Shown: one piece after another, positions 55,749 through 64,000 of the stretch | Layout: each line of letters starts with the position of its first letter | Numbering within the stretch: position 1 is the first letter of the stretch | DNA from: Betaproteobacteria bacterium HGW-Betaproteobacteria-7 | GTDB lineage: Bacteria > Pseudomonadota > Gammaproteobacteria > Burkholderiales > Rhodocyclaceae | DNA: 64,000 bases | Assembly (NCBI GenBank): GCA_002840765.1 | Contig: PHCE01000005.1 | Coordinates: forward strand, 62,001-126,000 | Direction: 5' to 3' | Notes under the pieces: model-generated | Told to the model about the DNA's origin: nothing | Database searches by the model: none | Seen by the model: the letters and a program-made list of their open reading frames with translations, nothing else | Translations under genes and position numbers: made by a program

Positions 55749-57165
55749 ACCCGGCGAGGCGACCGCCCGGGAACGCAGCCAGGGTCTTGCCCGCTCGCTG
55801 TTCCGGGTTTCGCTGCCGCGCTGGCGTGGCGGCCGCTACAGCCTCTCCAAGCTGTTTTTCAATTTTTATTTGCTGGCGATGGGTTCCTTTGTCGCCATCG
55901 CGTTCACCGCCGACTTCGTCATTTCCACCGCCCAGCGCGGCATTACCGACGACTATGCCCGCCGCTTCATGCGCGGCACGATCACACTGATCGAAGATGA
56001 ACTGTTCCGCCAACCGCGCAGCACCTGGCAGAAAAAAATCAAGCAGCTCGACGAGAAATTCTCCTACCGCCTCAACATCGTCGAACGCATCACCCTCGAC
56101 GCCATCCTGAAGCCGCAGCAGGTGCTCAAGCTCGACGCTGGCGACATCGCCATCGACCACGACGGTGACATCATGTACCACCGCCTGGGTAACAGCAGCC
56201 AGGTACTGGTGGTCGGCCCGCTGGCCTCGAATCGCAACCCCGAACTGAAGGATCGCCTGCCGCTGGAAGTTCGCCTGCGCCTGCTGACCTGGAGCCTCAC
56301 CGGCCTGATCTTCGGTATTGCCCTGTGGTTCTGGGTTCGCCCCGTCTGGCGCGATCTCGAGGCGATTCGCCAGACGGCACGCGACCTCGGTGACGGCGAC
56401 TTCGAGGCACGCTCGCCACCGGCCCGTAGCCAACTGTTCGCGACGCTTTCGGAGACGATGAACGGCATGGCCGAACGCGTGCAGAAGCTGCTCGCCACCC
56501 ACCGCGAACTCTCCTGCGGCATTTCCCACGAACTGCGCACGCCGATCGCCCGCATGCGCTTCGCCCTCGAAATGCTTTCCGCCACCGACCAACCGGCCGA
56601 GCGCGAACGACTGTGGGAGATGATGGAAGACGATCTCGACGAACTCGACCACCTGATCGACACCAGCCTCACCTACGCCCGTTTTGAGCGGGAAGCGCCC
56701 GAGCCGCACTTTTCCAGTGTTCGCTTCGCCAACTGGCTGCTCGACGAAGTCGACTCCGTGCGCCTGCTCGGGCGCCAGCTTGAGGTAACCGTAGACACCT
56801 CCAATCTGCCCGACGATCTCAATGTCGATCTCGATCGCAAAGCCATGCCCTATGCCTTGCGCAACATCCTGCGCAACGCCTTCAAGTATGCCGGCCACAA
56901 GATTCTCGTCAGCGCCGAAGTGATTGACGAGCGCATCCTCATCCATATCGACGATGACGGCATCGGCATTCCGCCGGAAGAACGCGAACACGTCTTTTCC
57001 GCCTTCACCCGCCTCGACCGCTCGCGCGACCGCTCCACCGGCGGTTATGGCCTTGGCCTGGCGATCGCCCGGCGCGTTCTCGAACTGCATGGCGGAACCG
57101 CCATCGCCGATGCCGCGCCGCTTGGCGGCGCCCGCTTCACTCTGGCCTGGAAAGTCCAGCAGTAA
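55735..57165 (+). CDS. Sensor histidine kinase, RstB-like
   Basis: 476 aa from ATG 55735, which overlaps the regulator gene. TM1 (FFNFYLLAMGSFVAIAFTADFV), a short periplasmic domain (about 65-180), TM2 (LTGLIFGIALWFWVRPVW), and HAMP. HisKA has HELRTPIARMRFALEM, and HATPase has NILRNAFKYAGHKI, DDDGIGIPPEER and GYGLGLAIARRV. Missing an insert or extra sensor domain. Cognate kinase of the upstream regulator. Confidence 0.9.
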   Translation: MTGTEPGEATARERSQGLARSLFRVSLPRWRGGRYSLSKLFFNFYLLAMGSFVAIAFTADFVISTAQRGITDDYARRFMRGTITLIEDELFRQPRSTWQKKIKQLDEKFSYRLNIVERITLDAILKPQQVLKLDAGDIAIDHDGDIMYHRLGNSSQVLVVGPLASNRNPELKDRLPLEVRLRLLTWSLTGLIFGIALWFWVRPVWRDLEAIRQTARDLGDGDFEARSPPARSQLFATLSETMNGMAERVQKLLATHRELSCGISHELRTPIARMRFALEMLSATDQPAERERLWEMMEDDLDELDHLIDTSLTYARFEREAPEPHFSSVRFANWLLDEVDSVRLLGRQLEVTVDTSNLPDDLNVDLDRKAMPYALRNILRNAFKYAGHKILVSAEVIDERILIHIDDDGIGIPPEEREHVFSAFTRLDRSRDRSTGGYGLGLAIARRVLELHGGTAIADAAPLGGARFTLAWKVQQ

Positions 57166-57179
57166 GCACCCGCCGATCA

Positions 57180-57217
57180 GCGGTTACAAAGCGTCATCAA
57201 GAATCATCGGCGGTTAC
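57180..57217 (+). promoter_or_regulatory. Tandem GCGGTTAC repeats before two tiny genes
   Basis: GCGGTTAC at 57180-57187 and again at 57210-57217, spaced 30 bp (about three helical turns) apart, just after the RstB-like kinase gene. The half-site GTTAC resembles the 3' part of the E. coli RstA box. Candidate binding site for the RstA-like regulator. Confidence 0.4.
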
Positions 57218-57313
57218 GACCGCGGCACGCTTGCGCCACAGACCCTGGTCGCCGCCGTCCCTAGAATGCCCTTCATGGACCAACAACAATCCCGCCAAGA
57301 GGAAAACAAGGAA

Positions 57314-57433
57314 ATGACCGAGATGAACATCCAGCAATTCATGGCAATCGCCCGCTTTCACCTGTTTGGCCTGCTGCCCGTCAAGCAGCCCGCCCTAGCC
57401 ACGATTCCCGTGCGCCCGACGGATCGCCGCTGA
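57314..57433 (+). CDS. 39-aa small protein
   Basis: Begins MTEMNIQQFMAIARFHLFGLL and ends in a basic tail. AAGAGGAA lies about 9 nt before ATG 57314; in-frame ATGs at 57266 and 57275 lack a ribosome site. The stop TGA overlaps the next ATG (TGATG). No family recognised. A short amphipathic helix is the only visible trait. Confidence 0.5.
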   Translation: MTEMNIQQFMAIARFHLFGLLPVKQPALATIPVRPTDRR

Positions 57434-57612
57434 TGGCTTCTGCCGACGATCTGCCGCTCAGCGAGAGCTTCGGTGTATTCGTCGGTGTCGCCGGCCTCGA
57501 CTGGCTGACCGATGGCCAGGCCGAACCGCTCAAGGCCATCGCCATTGCCGTCGCCGCTGGCGTGGTCATCATGGCGGCGCGCCATTGGCGACGATCACGG
57601 CGAAAAGATTGA
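57433..57612 (+). CDS. 59-aa single-helix membrane protein
   Basis: MASADDLPLSESFGVFVGVAG, then a hydrophobic helix (LKAIAIAVAAGVVIMAARHW) and a very basic end (RRSRRKD), so probably N-out/C-in in the inner membrane. Coupled by one base to the 39-aa gene and followed by a terminator, which supports a real transcription unit. Function unknown. Confidence 0.55.
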   Translation: MASADDLPLSESFGVFVGVAGLDWLTDGQAEPLKAIAIAVAAGVVIMAARHWRRSRRKD

Positions 57613-57659
57613 AACGAACCCTCCTTTCGAAACTCCCCCGGTTTCGAAACCTCCCTGTT

Positions 57660-57687
57660 ACCCCGCCCTTGAGGCGGGGTTTTTTTT
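57660..57687 (+). terminator. Rho-independent terminator of the small-gene pair
   Basis: ACCCCGCC (57660-57667), loop CTTGA, GGCGGGGT (57673-57680) and an eight-base T tract. Confidence 0.92.
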
Positions 57688-57733
57688 AACAAATTCCAGG
57701 GGCGCTATCCCAAAAGCACTATCACTTTAGTCA

Positions 57734-57762
57734 TTGAAGCTTCATCTAGTGCAAGGTAGTAT
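57734..57762 (+). promoter_or_regulatory. Predicted sigma-70 promoter of the HDOD-kinase operon
   Basis: TTGAAG (57734-57739), 17-bp spacer, TAGTAT (57757-57762). Leaves a leader of about 190 nt. Confidence 0.4.
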
Positions 57763-57959
57763 GTGGCGATAAGCGGGCCCATGATAGATGTGGCCAGTTG
57801 CACAGAGCGTTCCGCAGAGATTTGGGGGGGTATGTTGCACGCGAAGGCAATTCTGAAACGCCATTTCGAGATGGTCGCAGGGACTTGCCTCCATTCTGCA
57901 GCCCTCGCCGCACCCGGCCGCCTGCCGGTACGAGGCGTTTCGGTCACGCCCGGGCGCTC

Positions 57960-60161
57960 ATGAATTCCTTGCCCGAACCCATCCTGCAGGCGATCGAATC
58001 GGGCCGTATTCCATCACCGCCGCAGATTCTCCTGCGCCTGGTCCATCTGGCCGACAACGAACGATCTACCATCGCCGAACTGGCCAGCCTGGTCGGCCAG
58101 GATCCCGGTCTGACGACCCGCTTGCTGACTGTCGCCAATTCCCCGGCCCTGCGCCGGGGTAGTGAATTGCACAGCCTCGACAACTGTCTGGCCAGCCTGG
58201 GTACGCGTCTGGTCCGCTCGATCGCCACCTGCCTGTCGATTCAAAACCTGTTTGACCGTCAGCCAGGCATTGCCCCGTCCGATCTTGCCGCTTTCTGGGG
58301 GCACTCCCTGATGGTGGCCGAACTGTCGCGCAAGATTGCCGTTGCCGCAGCTTGTCCACACCCGGAAGAAGCCTATCTGGCCGGTCTGTTGCACGACATC
58401 GGGCAACTGATCCTGCTGTCGGCGCTAGGCGACCCTTACGCCCGGATTCTTGCCGAGCACAGCAACGAGGATGCCCTGATCGCCAGCGAGCTTGCGCAGT
58501 TCGGCACGCACCACGGCGAAGTCGGCACCTGGCTGACCGATCGCTGGAAATTCGATTCATCCTTTGCTGACGGCATTCTTTTTCATCATGCCAGTGCCAG
58601 CCAGATCGGCACGGCGGCCCTGTTACCGCGTGTTGTCTGGCTGGCTCATGCCATGGTCGGTCAGCACGGCGTAACAGACGAACTGGCGGCCCTGTTTGCC
58701 GAACTCTGCCCGAGCCCGGCAGACCCTGTCGCCCTCCGCCTGGAAGCGGAACAGCAGACGCGGCGCATCGCCCAGGCACTCAATCTGGCTACCCCTGAAG
58801 AAGGGAAAGCTTTCCAGCTGTGGCAAGCGATTTCCACATCTCCGGCCCCGCCTGCCGAGGATAGCGCGACCGACGAACTGTCGGCGACCATAGGCGGCAT
58901 GGCGCTGCTACAGCCCCTGCAACAGGATCTGTTCGCCCTCGAAAGTGACGCCGAGGTACTGTTGTCGCTGAAGGAATCGGCGCGCATCCTGTTCGACCTC
59001 GGCCGCATCGCCTTCGTCTTTCCGACGGCAGATGGCCGCGCGCTGTCAGGGGCGGGTGTCGGTGACCAGCCCGCCATATTCAGGCAAATCGAGATCGCCC
59101 TCGATCCGGCGCTGTCCCTGCCCGCCGCCGCCGCCCAGAGTCGCCGCATCCGCAGTTCTTTCGATGGCGAAGGGCAGACGACTTCGTTGATCGACATCCA
59201 GCTAGCGCGCGCCTTTGGCAGCCAGGGCATGCTCTGCATTCCGCTGCTCTCGCGCCAGCAGCTGACCGGGGTCATGGTCTGCGGCTTCAGTCCGCTCCAG
59301 CACCAGCGGCTGATCCGCCGCCTGCCGTGGCTGCTGAACTTTGGCCGCATCGCCGCCATCGCCCTCGAATCGTTGCGCGAGGCACGCAACCTGCGCCAGC
59401 AGGCCGAACAGGAAGCCGCCGGCCACTTCAACCGGCAGGCAAGACGCATCATCCACGAGACCGGCAACCCCCTGGGCATCATCAAGAGTTATCTGAAGAT
59501 TCTCGACCGCAAGTTGCCCGAAGAGGTCGGCGTCCGTCAGGAACTCGAGGTGCTGCGCGAGGAAATCGACCGGGTCGCCAGCATTGTCGGGCGGATGAGT
59601 GAATTGCCGGATGCCCGGCAACCTGATCGGCACCTCGATGTCGGCCAACTGGTAGACGAACTGCTGCTGCTTTATGGTGAGACGCTCTTTCAGTCACGCG
59701 GCATCCGCACCGAAATCAACCGGCCGGAAAGCGCGCTGCCGGTTGCCTGCGATCGCGACAGCCTGAAGCAGATCCTGCTCAATCTCTGGAAAAACGCGTC
59801 GGAAGCGCTGAGTGACGGCCAGCAACTGCGCATTTCGCTGACGGATGGCGTCGTGCACGACGGCCGCAGCTATATCCAGCTACGTCTTGACGACACTGGG
59901 CCCGGCATGACGGAGGCAGCCATGCGCGCCATCCATCGCCCGCTCGAGGCCACCGGCTCTGCGCCGCGTGGCATGGGCCTGTCCATCGTCGGCACCCTGG
60001 CCGCGCGCCAGGGCATTCCGATCACCTGCCGCAGCCAGCCGGGCAAAGGCACGAGCATCGCCCTGTTGATTCCGCGCAACGAGAGTGCCAACCTGGTCGA
60101 CTCGTCACCGAACGGTGGCAGCCAGCCACTTGGACTGGCCAATGGAGCCGCTGACCGATGA
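57960..60161 (+). CDS. HDOD-GAF-histidine kinase fusion protein
   Basis: 733 aa from ATG 57960 (no clear ribosome site). The N-terminal HDOD domain (residues 5-210) has PSPPQILLRLVHLADNE, LVGQDPGLTTRLLTVANSP and LAGLLHDIGQLILLSAL. A GAF-like domain spans about 330-470. The kinase core has IIHETGNPLGIIKSYLKIL (candidate phospho-His), and HATPase_c has NLWKNASEAL, DDTGPGM and GMGLSIVGTLAARQG. No membrane helix, so cytosolic. ATGA overlap with the GGDEF-EAL regulator implies a cognate pair joining an HDOD sensor or scaffold to c-di-GMP turnover. Confidence 0.88.
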   Translation: MNSLPEPILQAIESGRIPSPPQILLRLVHLADNERSTIAELASLVGQDPGLTTRLLTVANSPALRRGSELHSLDNCLASLGTRLVRSIATCLSIQNLFDRQPGIAPSDLAAFWGHSLMVAELSRKIAVAAACPHPEEAYLAGLLHDIGQLILLSALGDPYARILAEHSNEDALIASELAQFGTHHGEVGTWLTDRWKFDSSFADGILFHHASASQIGTAALLPRVVWLAHAMVGQHGVTDELAALFAELCPSPADPVALRLEAEQQTRRIAQALNLATPEEGKAFQLWQAISTSPAPPAEDSATDELSATIGGMALLQPLQQDLFALESDAEVLLSLKESARILFDLGRIAFVFPTADGRALSGAGVGDQPAIFRQIEIALDPALSLPAAAAQSRRIRSSFDGEGQTTSLIDIQLARAFGSQGMLCIPLLSRQQLTGVMVCGFSPLQHQRLIRRLPWLLNFGRIAAIALESLREARNLRQQAEQEAAGHFNRQARRIIHETGNPLGIIKSYLKILDRKLPEEVGVRQELEVLREEIDRVASIVGRMSELPDARQPDRHLDVGQLVDELLLLYGETLFQSRGIRTEINRPESALPVACDRDSLKQILLNLWKNASEALSDGQQLRISLTDGVVHDGRSYIQLRLDDTGPGMTEAAMRAIHRPLEATGSAPRGMGLSIVGTLAARQGIPITCRSQPGKGTSIALLIPRNESANLVDSSPNGGSQPLGLANGAADR

Positions 60162-62329
60162 GCACACTTTCCGACATCGATCCGATCAAGGTGATTCCCG
60201 ACCTGACCGAGACCCGGAGCATCCTCATCGTCGACGACGAGGCCCGCTTCCGCAGCGCCTATCGGGAATTGCTGGCCGGCCCCGGACGCCGCATCGAGGA
60301 ATGCAGTTGCGGTCGTGAGGCCTTGCAGCGCCTTGACCGCCGGGATATCGACGTGGTCGTTCTCGACCTGCGTCTGCCGGATATCGGTGGCATCGAGATC
60401 ATGGACTGGTTGACCCGCAACCGGATATCGACCTCGGTCATCGTCTTCAGCGCCGACGAATCGATCGATTCGGCCATCATGGCCCTGCGCCAGGGTGCCT
60501 TCGAGTTCATCCGCAAACACTGCGACCCGGCCGACCTGATTCAGAGCGTCGACCGCGCCCTGCGCCAGCGCCGCCTGGAGCAGGAGAACGTCCTGATGAC
60601 GGCCCGCCTCGAACAGTCGGAGCGCCTGCATCGCTTCCTCGTCGAGCAGTCGCCGGACCTCATCTACACCCTGGACAACCAGGGACGGTTCGTCTTCGTC
60701 AATGGCCGGGTCGAGTCACTGCTCGGTTACACCCGCGAGGAACTGCTCGGCCAGCACTTCTCGGTCATCGTCCACGAGGACGACCTCGAGCAGGCGCACT
60801 ATGCCTTTGGCGAACGCCGCATCGGCGAGCGGGCGACGAGCAATTTCGAGGTTCGCCTGCGCAACAAGCAGAACAGCGTGCGCAATTTCGACAATCGGAT
60901 GATCGTCGCCATTCTCAGTTCCCAAGGGATCTATGCCGCCGACGACGGCAACAACCAGGCGCAGTTCATCGGCACTTCCGGCGTTGCCCGCGACATCACC
61001 GAACGCAAGCGGGCTGAGGAAACGATTGCCTTCCAGGCCTTCCACGACCTGCTGACCGGCCTGCCCAACCGCACCCTTTTCCTTGACCGCCTGGAACTCT
61101 CGATCACCCAGGCCAAACGGCGCAACCAGCGGCTCGGCGTGATGTTCCTCGACATCGACCGCTTCAAGCTGGTCAACGATACCTACGGCCACCCGGAGGG
61201 CGACCGCCTGCTCAAGGAGTTCGCCACCCGCGTCCGCCAGTGCCTGCGCTCCGGCGATACCTTGGCCCGTCAGGGCGGTGACGAATTCACGGTTCTGCTA
61301 CCCGACATCATCTGTGGCGACGACGTCGCCGTCATCGCCAAAAAAATGCTGGCGGAACTGAAGCGGCCGTTCACCGTCGCCGAACGCGACTTTCTCGCCA
61401 CGGTGAGCATCGGCATCGCCGTCTATCCCGAGGATGGCGAGACGCCGGACGAACTGATCCGCAATGCCGACATCGCCATGTACCAGACCAAGGCCCAGGG
61501 CAAGGATGGCTTCCTCGAATTCCGCCCGGCGATGAACACCATGCATGTCGAGCGCATTTCCCTGGAAAACGACCTGCGCCTGGCGATCAAGGATGGCAAC
61601 CAGTTCGAACTGCACTATCAGCCGCAGATCAATTTGCGCCAGGGCCGCGTCACCGGCGTCGAAGCCCTGATTCGCTGGCGCCATCCGACGCAGGGGCTGA
61701 TCGCGCCGGATGCCTTCATCCCGCTCGCCGAAGAAACCGGCATGATTTCCGCCGTCAGCAACTGGGTACTCGACGCCGCCTGCTTCCAGCTGGCCGAATG
61801 GCGCAGCAAGGGCTTTACCGAGCTGCGCATGGGCATCAACCTGTCGCCGCGCGAATTCGAGCGCAACGATCTGTTCGAACGCATCGCGACGCCGCTGAAT
61901 CATCACTGCCTGCCGCCGGAAGCCATCGAGATCGAGATCACCGAAAGCCTGCTGATGAAGGACGCCGAGAGCATCATCGCCAAAGTCCGGCAACTGCGGC
62001 GGACCGGCATGGGCATCTCGATCGACGATTTCGGCACCCGCTATTCCTCGCTCAACTACCTGCGCCGCTTTTCGGTCAGCACCGTCAAGATCGACCAGTC
62101 ATTCGTCCGTGATCTAGGGTTCAGTCATGGCTCGGATGCCATCGTCCATGCCATCATCGGCATCGCCCGCAGCTTCGGACTGCACGTACTGGCCGAAGGC
62201 GTCGAGAGCGAAGGCCAGCGCGAAGCACTGCTCCGTCTCGGCTGTCAGGAAATGCAAGGCTATCTGTTCAGCAAGCCACTGCCCGCCGCGCAACTGGAAG
62301 ATTTTCTGGCCCAGAACCGCCAGGCCTGA
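60158..62329 (+). CDS. Response regulator with PAS, GGDEF and EAL domains
   Basis: 723 aa. Receiver (20-140) with phospho-Asp D70 (VVLDLRLPDIGG). PAS/PAC (about 155-285, ending DITERKRA). GGDEF 373-377 with RxxD (RSGD) five residues before it, so both cyclase activity and product inhibition look possible. The EAL domain starts E502-A-L and keeps the metal-site motifs NLSPREFE, EIEITESLLM, DDFGTRYSSLNYLRR, KIDQSFVRDL and EGVES. Both catalytic domains appear intact. Likely controlled by phosphoryl transfer from the HDOD kinase. Confidence 0.92.
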   Translation: MSTLSDIDPIKVIPDLTETRSILIVDDEARFRSAYRELLAGPGRRIEECSCGREALQRLDRRDIDVVVLDLRLPDIGGIEIMDWLTRNRISTSVIVFSADESIDSAIMALRQGAFEFIRKHCDPADLIQSVDRALRQRRLEQENVLMTARLEQSERLHRFLVEQSPDLIYTLDNQGRFVFVNGRVESLLGYTREELLGQHFSVIVHEDDLEQAHYAFGERRIGERATSNFEVRLRNKQNSVRNFDNRMIVAILSSQGIYAADDGNNQAQFIGTSGVARDITERKRAEETIAFQAFHDLLTGLPNRTLFLDRLELSITQAKRRNQRLGVMFLDIDRFKLVNDTYGHPEGDRLLKEFATRVRQCLRSGDTLARQGGDEFTVLLPDIICGDDVAVIAKKMLAELKRPFTVAERDFLATVSIGIAVYPEDGETPDELIRNADIAMYQTKAQGKDGFLEFRPAMNTMHVERISLENDLRLAIKDGNQFELHYQPQINLRQGRVTGVEALIRWRHPTQGLIAPDAFIPLAEETGMISAVSNWVLDAACFQLAEWRSKGFTELRMGINLSPREFERNDLFERIATPLNHHCLPPEAIEIEITESLLMKDAESIIAKVRQLRRTGMGISIDDFGTRYSSLNYLRRFSVSTVKIDQSFVRDLGFSHGSDAIVHAIIGIARSFGLHVLAEGVESEGQREALLRLGCQEMQGYLFSKPLPAAQLEDFLAQNRQA

Positions 62330-62331
62330 GC

Positions 62332-62388
62332 TACGGCAATCGCCGTAAGCATGGGGATTGGCGTGGCCAGGTCAGACTACGCCTGACC
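62332..62388 (+). terminator. Two small hairpins after the GGDEF-EAL gene
   Basis: TACGGC-AATC-GCCGTA (62332-62347) and GGTCAG/CTGACC (62370-62388). Neither has a T tract, so they are weak terminator candidates in the 226-bp gap before the cytochrome gene. Confidence 0.35.
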
Positions 62389-62555
62389 ATCCGCCCCCTC
62401 CAGCGCACAGCGCCATCCGTGTAGCACCAGACACTGCCCAATTCCGGGGCAAGTGCGACAGCTTTGGAACTTCCCGACATCGCCAATGTCATTTAGCTCG
62501 GAAGGGCAGTCCAGAGCAGTCAGAAATTGATCGGTGCTGATGCGGGAGAAAACGT

Positions 62556-64000
62556 ATGAAACGTACTCTGCTAGCCGCCATCGCGGCATTCGTCACCCTT
62601 GCCGCAGGCATCGGGATTTTTCAGAACCAACACCACAGCATCGGCGACGCCTTCGCCCAGAATGCGCCAGCCAACGCTGCGGCGCCGCCGCCCGCAACGC
62701 CGCTCCCCGAAGTTTCTGCCGTCGACCAGGACGCCCCGTACCACGAGGCCTGCGCCCGTGAGGGTCTCAGCGAATCCGAGTGCGTCGGCCGGCTGATCTG
62801 GTTCAAGGCGACGGGCGGCAATGAACGTTTCCACACCTACACCTTCCAGCAACGCATCGGCGTGCTCGTCGACTGGTTCCGCGTCCTGCGCGCCGACCAG
62901 CGCGACGACCGGTTCTGGGCCTGGGGCATCATCAACGACCCGGCCTGCTGCAAGCCGGGCGATCCCGACTGCCCGGCCAAGTCAGCCGATGAAACCTATG
63001 GCTTCGACTGGTGCCCGGGTGATGACGTCTTGCTCAAATACGTCGGCAAGCCCGGCTACGTGGACCCGGCCTGCGGCCTCAAGGATGCCGCGCTCGACCC
63101 GGAGGATCCGCACAGCCAGGGCGGCAAGACCGACCAGCGCCATTCGGCCTGCGACCTCAAATTCGGCACCTCGACCGGGGCGCTGGGCCTGCGCAAGTTC
63201 CCCAACCCGCGCTTTGACGCCGCCCGCTGGCAGGCGCTCAACGGTGGCAATGCCAGCTGGTCCGGCTTCAACGCAACCAAGGCCGCGGCCACCGGCATCG
63301 AATCCGACAGCCGCGTCTCCAAGCTGGCCGATGCTTCGGTCGAGCCACCCTTCCTGATCGGCACCACCTGCGGCTCCTGCCACATCGCCTTCGACCCGCT
63401 CAATCCGCCGGCTGACCCGGCGCACCCGAAGTGGGAAAACATCAAGGGTCTGATCGGCAACCAATACACCCGGATGTCTGAGCTGCTCGGTTCCGGCATG
63501 CCGAAGAGCGCGCTCGAATACCAGATGTTCGCCCACGCCCGCCCCGGCGTCACCGACACCTCGGCCATTTCGCACGACCAGATCAACAACCCCGGCACCA
63601 TCAATGCGCTGATCAACGTTGCCCAGCGCCCGGTGTTCAAGGGCGAAATGATCAGCAAATGGCGCAAGACCACCACCTGCGGCGCCGAGACGAACGAGGA
63701 AAAATGCTGGTGCGAACCCGGCCGCAGCGGCAAGTGCTGGCAGATGAGCACGCGCGACGACGACACGACCACCGTCTTCCTCGGCGGCCAGAAGGTCGCG
63801 CTGCCCGGCGTCCATCACATCCTGAAAGGCGGCGAGGACTCGACCGGCGCCCATGAGGCTATCCAGCGCGTCTATTTCAACATCGGCTCGTGCGCCGAAC
63901 AGTGCTGGGTCAATCATTTCTCCGACATGCGTCAGGTCGACCCCGAGCAGCGTGGATTCGGTCAGACCTCTTTCAATGTCGGCCAGTGTCGGCGTGATTG
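62556..64000 (+). CDS. Secreted cysteine-rich c-type cytochrome (3' end outside window)
   Basis: At least 481 aa, open to the window end. Sec signal peptide (MKRTLLAAIAAFVTLAAGIGIF..., probable cleavage after AFA), then a Pro/Ala spacer. One covalent haem motif C272-G-S-C-H is visible. There are 15 further cysteines, in clusters such as DPACCKPGDPDC, CGAETNEEKCWCEPG and CAEQC, without a following His. These suggest disulfides or another metal site. Preceded by GGGAGAA 7 nt from the ATG. I do not recognise the subfamily; it may carry more haems in the missing part. Likely a periplasmic or outer-surface redox protein. Confidence 0.75.
   Translation, partial: MKRTLLAAIAAFVTLAAGIGIFQNQHHSIGDAFAQNAPANAAAPPPATPLPEVSAVDQDAPYHEACAREGLSESECVGRLIWFKATGGNERFHTYTFQQRIGVLVDWFRVLRADQRDDRFWAWGIINDPACCKPGDPDCPAKSADETYGFDWCPGDDVLLKYVGKPGYVDPACGLKDAALDPEDPHSQGGKTDQRHSACDLKFGTSTGALGLRKFPNPRFDAARWQALNGGNASWSGFNATKAAATGIESDSRVSKLADASVEPPFLIGTTCGSCHIAFDPLNPPADPAHPKWENIKGLIGNQYTRMSELLGSGMPKSALEYQMFAHARPGVTDTSAISHDQINNPGTINALINVAQRPVFKGEMISKWRKTTTCGAETNEEKCWCEPGRSGKCWQMSTRDDDTTTVFLGGQKVALPGVHHILKGGEDSTGAHEAIQRVYFNIGSCAEQCWVNHFSDMRQVDPEQRGFGQTSFNVGQCRRD

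Larger units (their letters stand above)
57613..57959 (+). other. 347-bp gap: terminator and promoter-like sequence
   Basis: Holds two GTTTCGAAAC-type self-complementary decamers at about 57626-57650, the terminator at 57660, a predicted promoter at 57734, and a roughly 200-bp leader before the HDOD kinase gene. An in-frame extension of that gene to 57798 has no protein-like character. No gene seen. Confidence 0.6.

Noticed and set aside
55726-57090. 454-codon frame opposite the RstB-like kinase
   Set aside because: The kinase motifs on the + strand are complete. The antisense frame carries none.
57622-57650. GTTTCGAAAC repeats as a mobile-element end or attachment site
   Set aside because: Two short self-complementary decamers only; no flanking duplication or recombinase gene.
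57798-57959. N-terminal extension of the HDOD kinase
   Set aside because: The 54 extra residues are Arg/Gly/Pro-rich with no protein-like pattern. The HDOD domain begins just after ATG 57960.
62982-63917. Minus-strand frames within the cytochrome region
   Set aside because: The + strand frame from 62556 has a signal peptide and CxxCH and runs without a stop to the window end. The minus frames are its shadows.

Overview
The window is chromosomal DNA of a GC-rich betaproteobacterium, most likely of the Rhodocyclaceae (Dechloromonas/Azospira type). This rests on housekeeping protein sequences and gene order (trxA-rho-rpmE, radC next to rpmB-rpmG, coaBC-dut, icd-aceK), the high-GC codon use, and the density of PAS, hybrid-kinase and cyclic-di-GMP genes. 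The genus is an inference. Both window ends cut a gene: a sensor kinase on the left and a secreted c-type cytochrome on the right. I saw no rRNA, tRNA or CRISPR array.

Layout. 1-2.5 kb: a DctS/DctR-type kinase-regulator pair. 2.5-9.1 kb: housekeeping genes trxA, rho, rpmE, a GT-C-type membrane glycosyltransferase, orn, an M48 protease and rsgA. 9.1-18 kb: a signalling block with an HD-GYP regulator, a four-PAS hybrid kinase, a gutted kinase remnant, a REC-HPt protein, a REC-ATPase regulator, and a diguanylate cyclase carrying a CxxCH haem motif behind an FNR-type box. 18.1-19.2 kb: a CidA/LrgA-LrgB pair. 19.3-25.2 kb: a decayed RTX/type I secretion region. Its ABC exporter has lost the transmembrane domain, a 55-aa RTX scrap survives, and a lipase-like RTX protein is cut by a REP-associated (RAYT) transposon. 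A lipoprotein gene survives, along with a second, 139-bp RAYT fragment. 25.2-34.2 kb: a second DctS/DctR-type pair, then a kinase-less PAS sensor coupled to a hybrid kinase. 34.2-42.7 kb: a small conserved protein, an ankyrin protein, a TonB-type protein, a chemoreceptor, a CoA transferase, murI and a dCache-PAS kinase. 42.8-51.5 kb: a TCA/NADPH block with dimeric icd, monomeric IDH, aceK and pntAA-pntAB-pntB. 51.5-55 kb: dut, coaBC, radC, rpmB, rpmG, dsbB. 55-62.3 kb: an RstA/RstB-like pair, two tiny overlapping genes, and an HDOD-kinase/GGDEF-EAL operon. 62.5-64 kb: the cytochrome.

How the genes fit together. The two IDH isozymes, the IDH kinase/phosphatase and the proton-translocating transhydrogenase bear on the same point: isocitrate flux between the TCA cycle and glyoxylate shunt, and NADPH balance. 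The signalling genes can make (GGDEF), break (EAL, HD-GYP) and presumably tune c-di-GMP in response to redox or ligand cues. The most unusual stretch is 19.3-25.2 kb, where in-frame deletion, REP/RAYT insertion and fragment duplication have dismantled what looks like an RTX lipase plus exporter and accessory-protein locus. A parallel in-frame loss of a catalytic core is seen in the kinase remnant at 13.7-14.2 kb.
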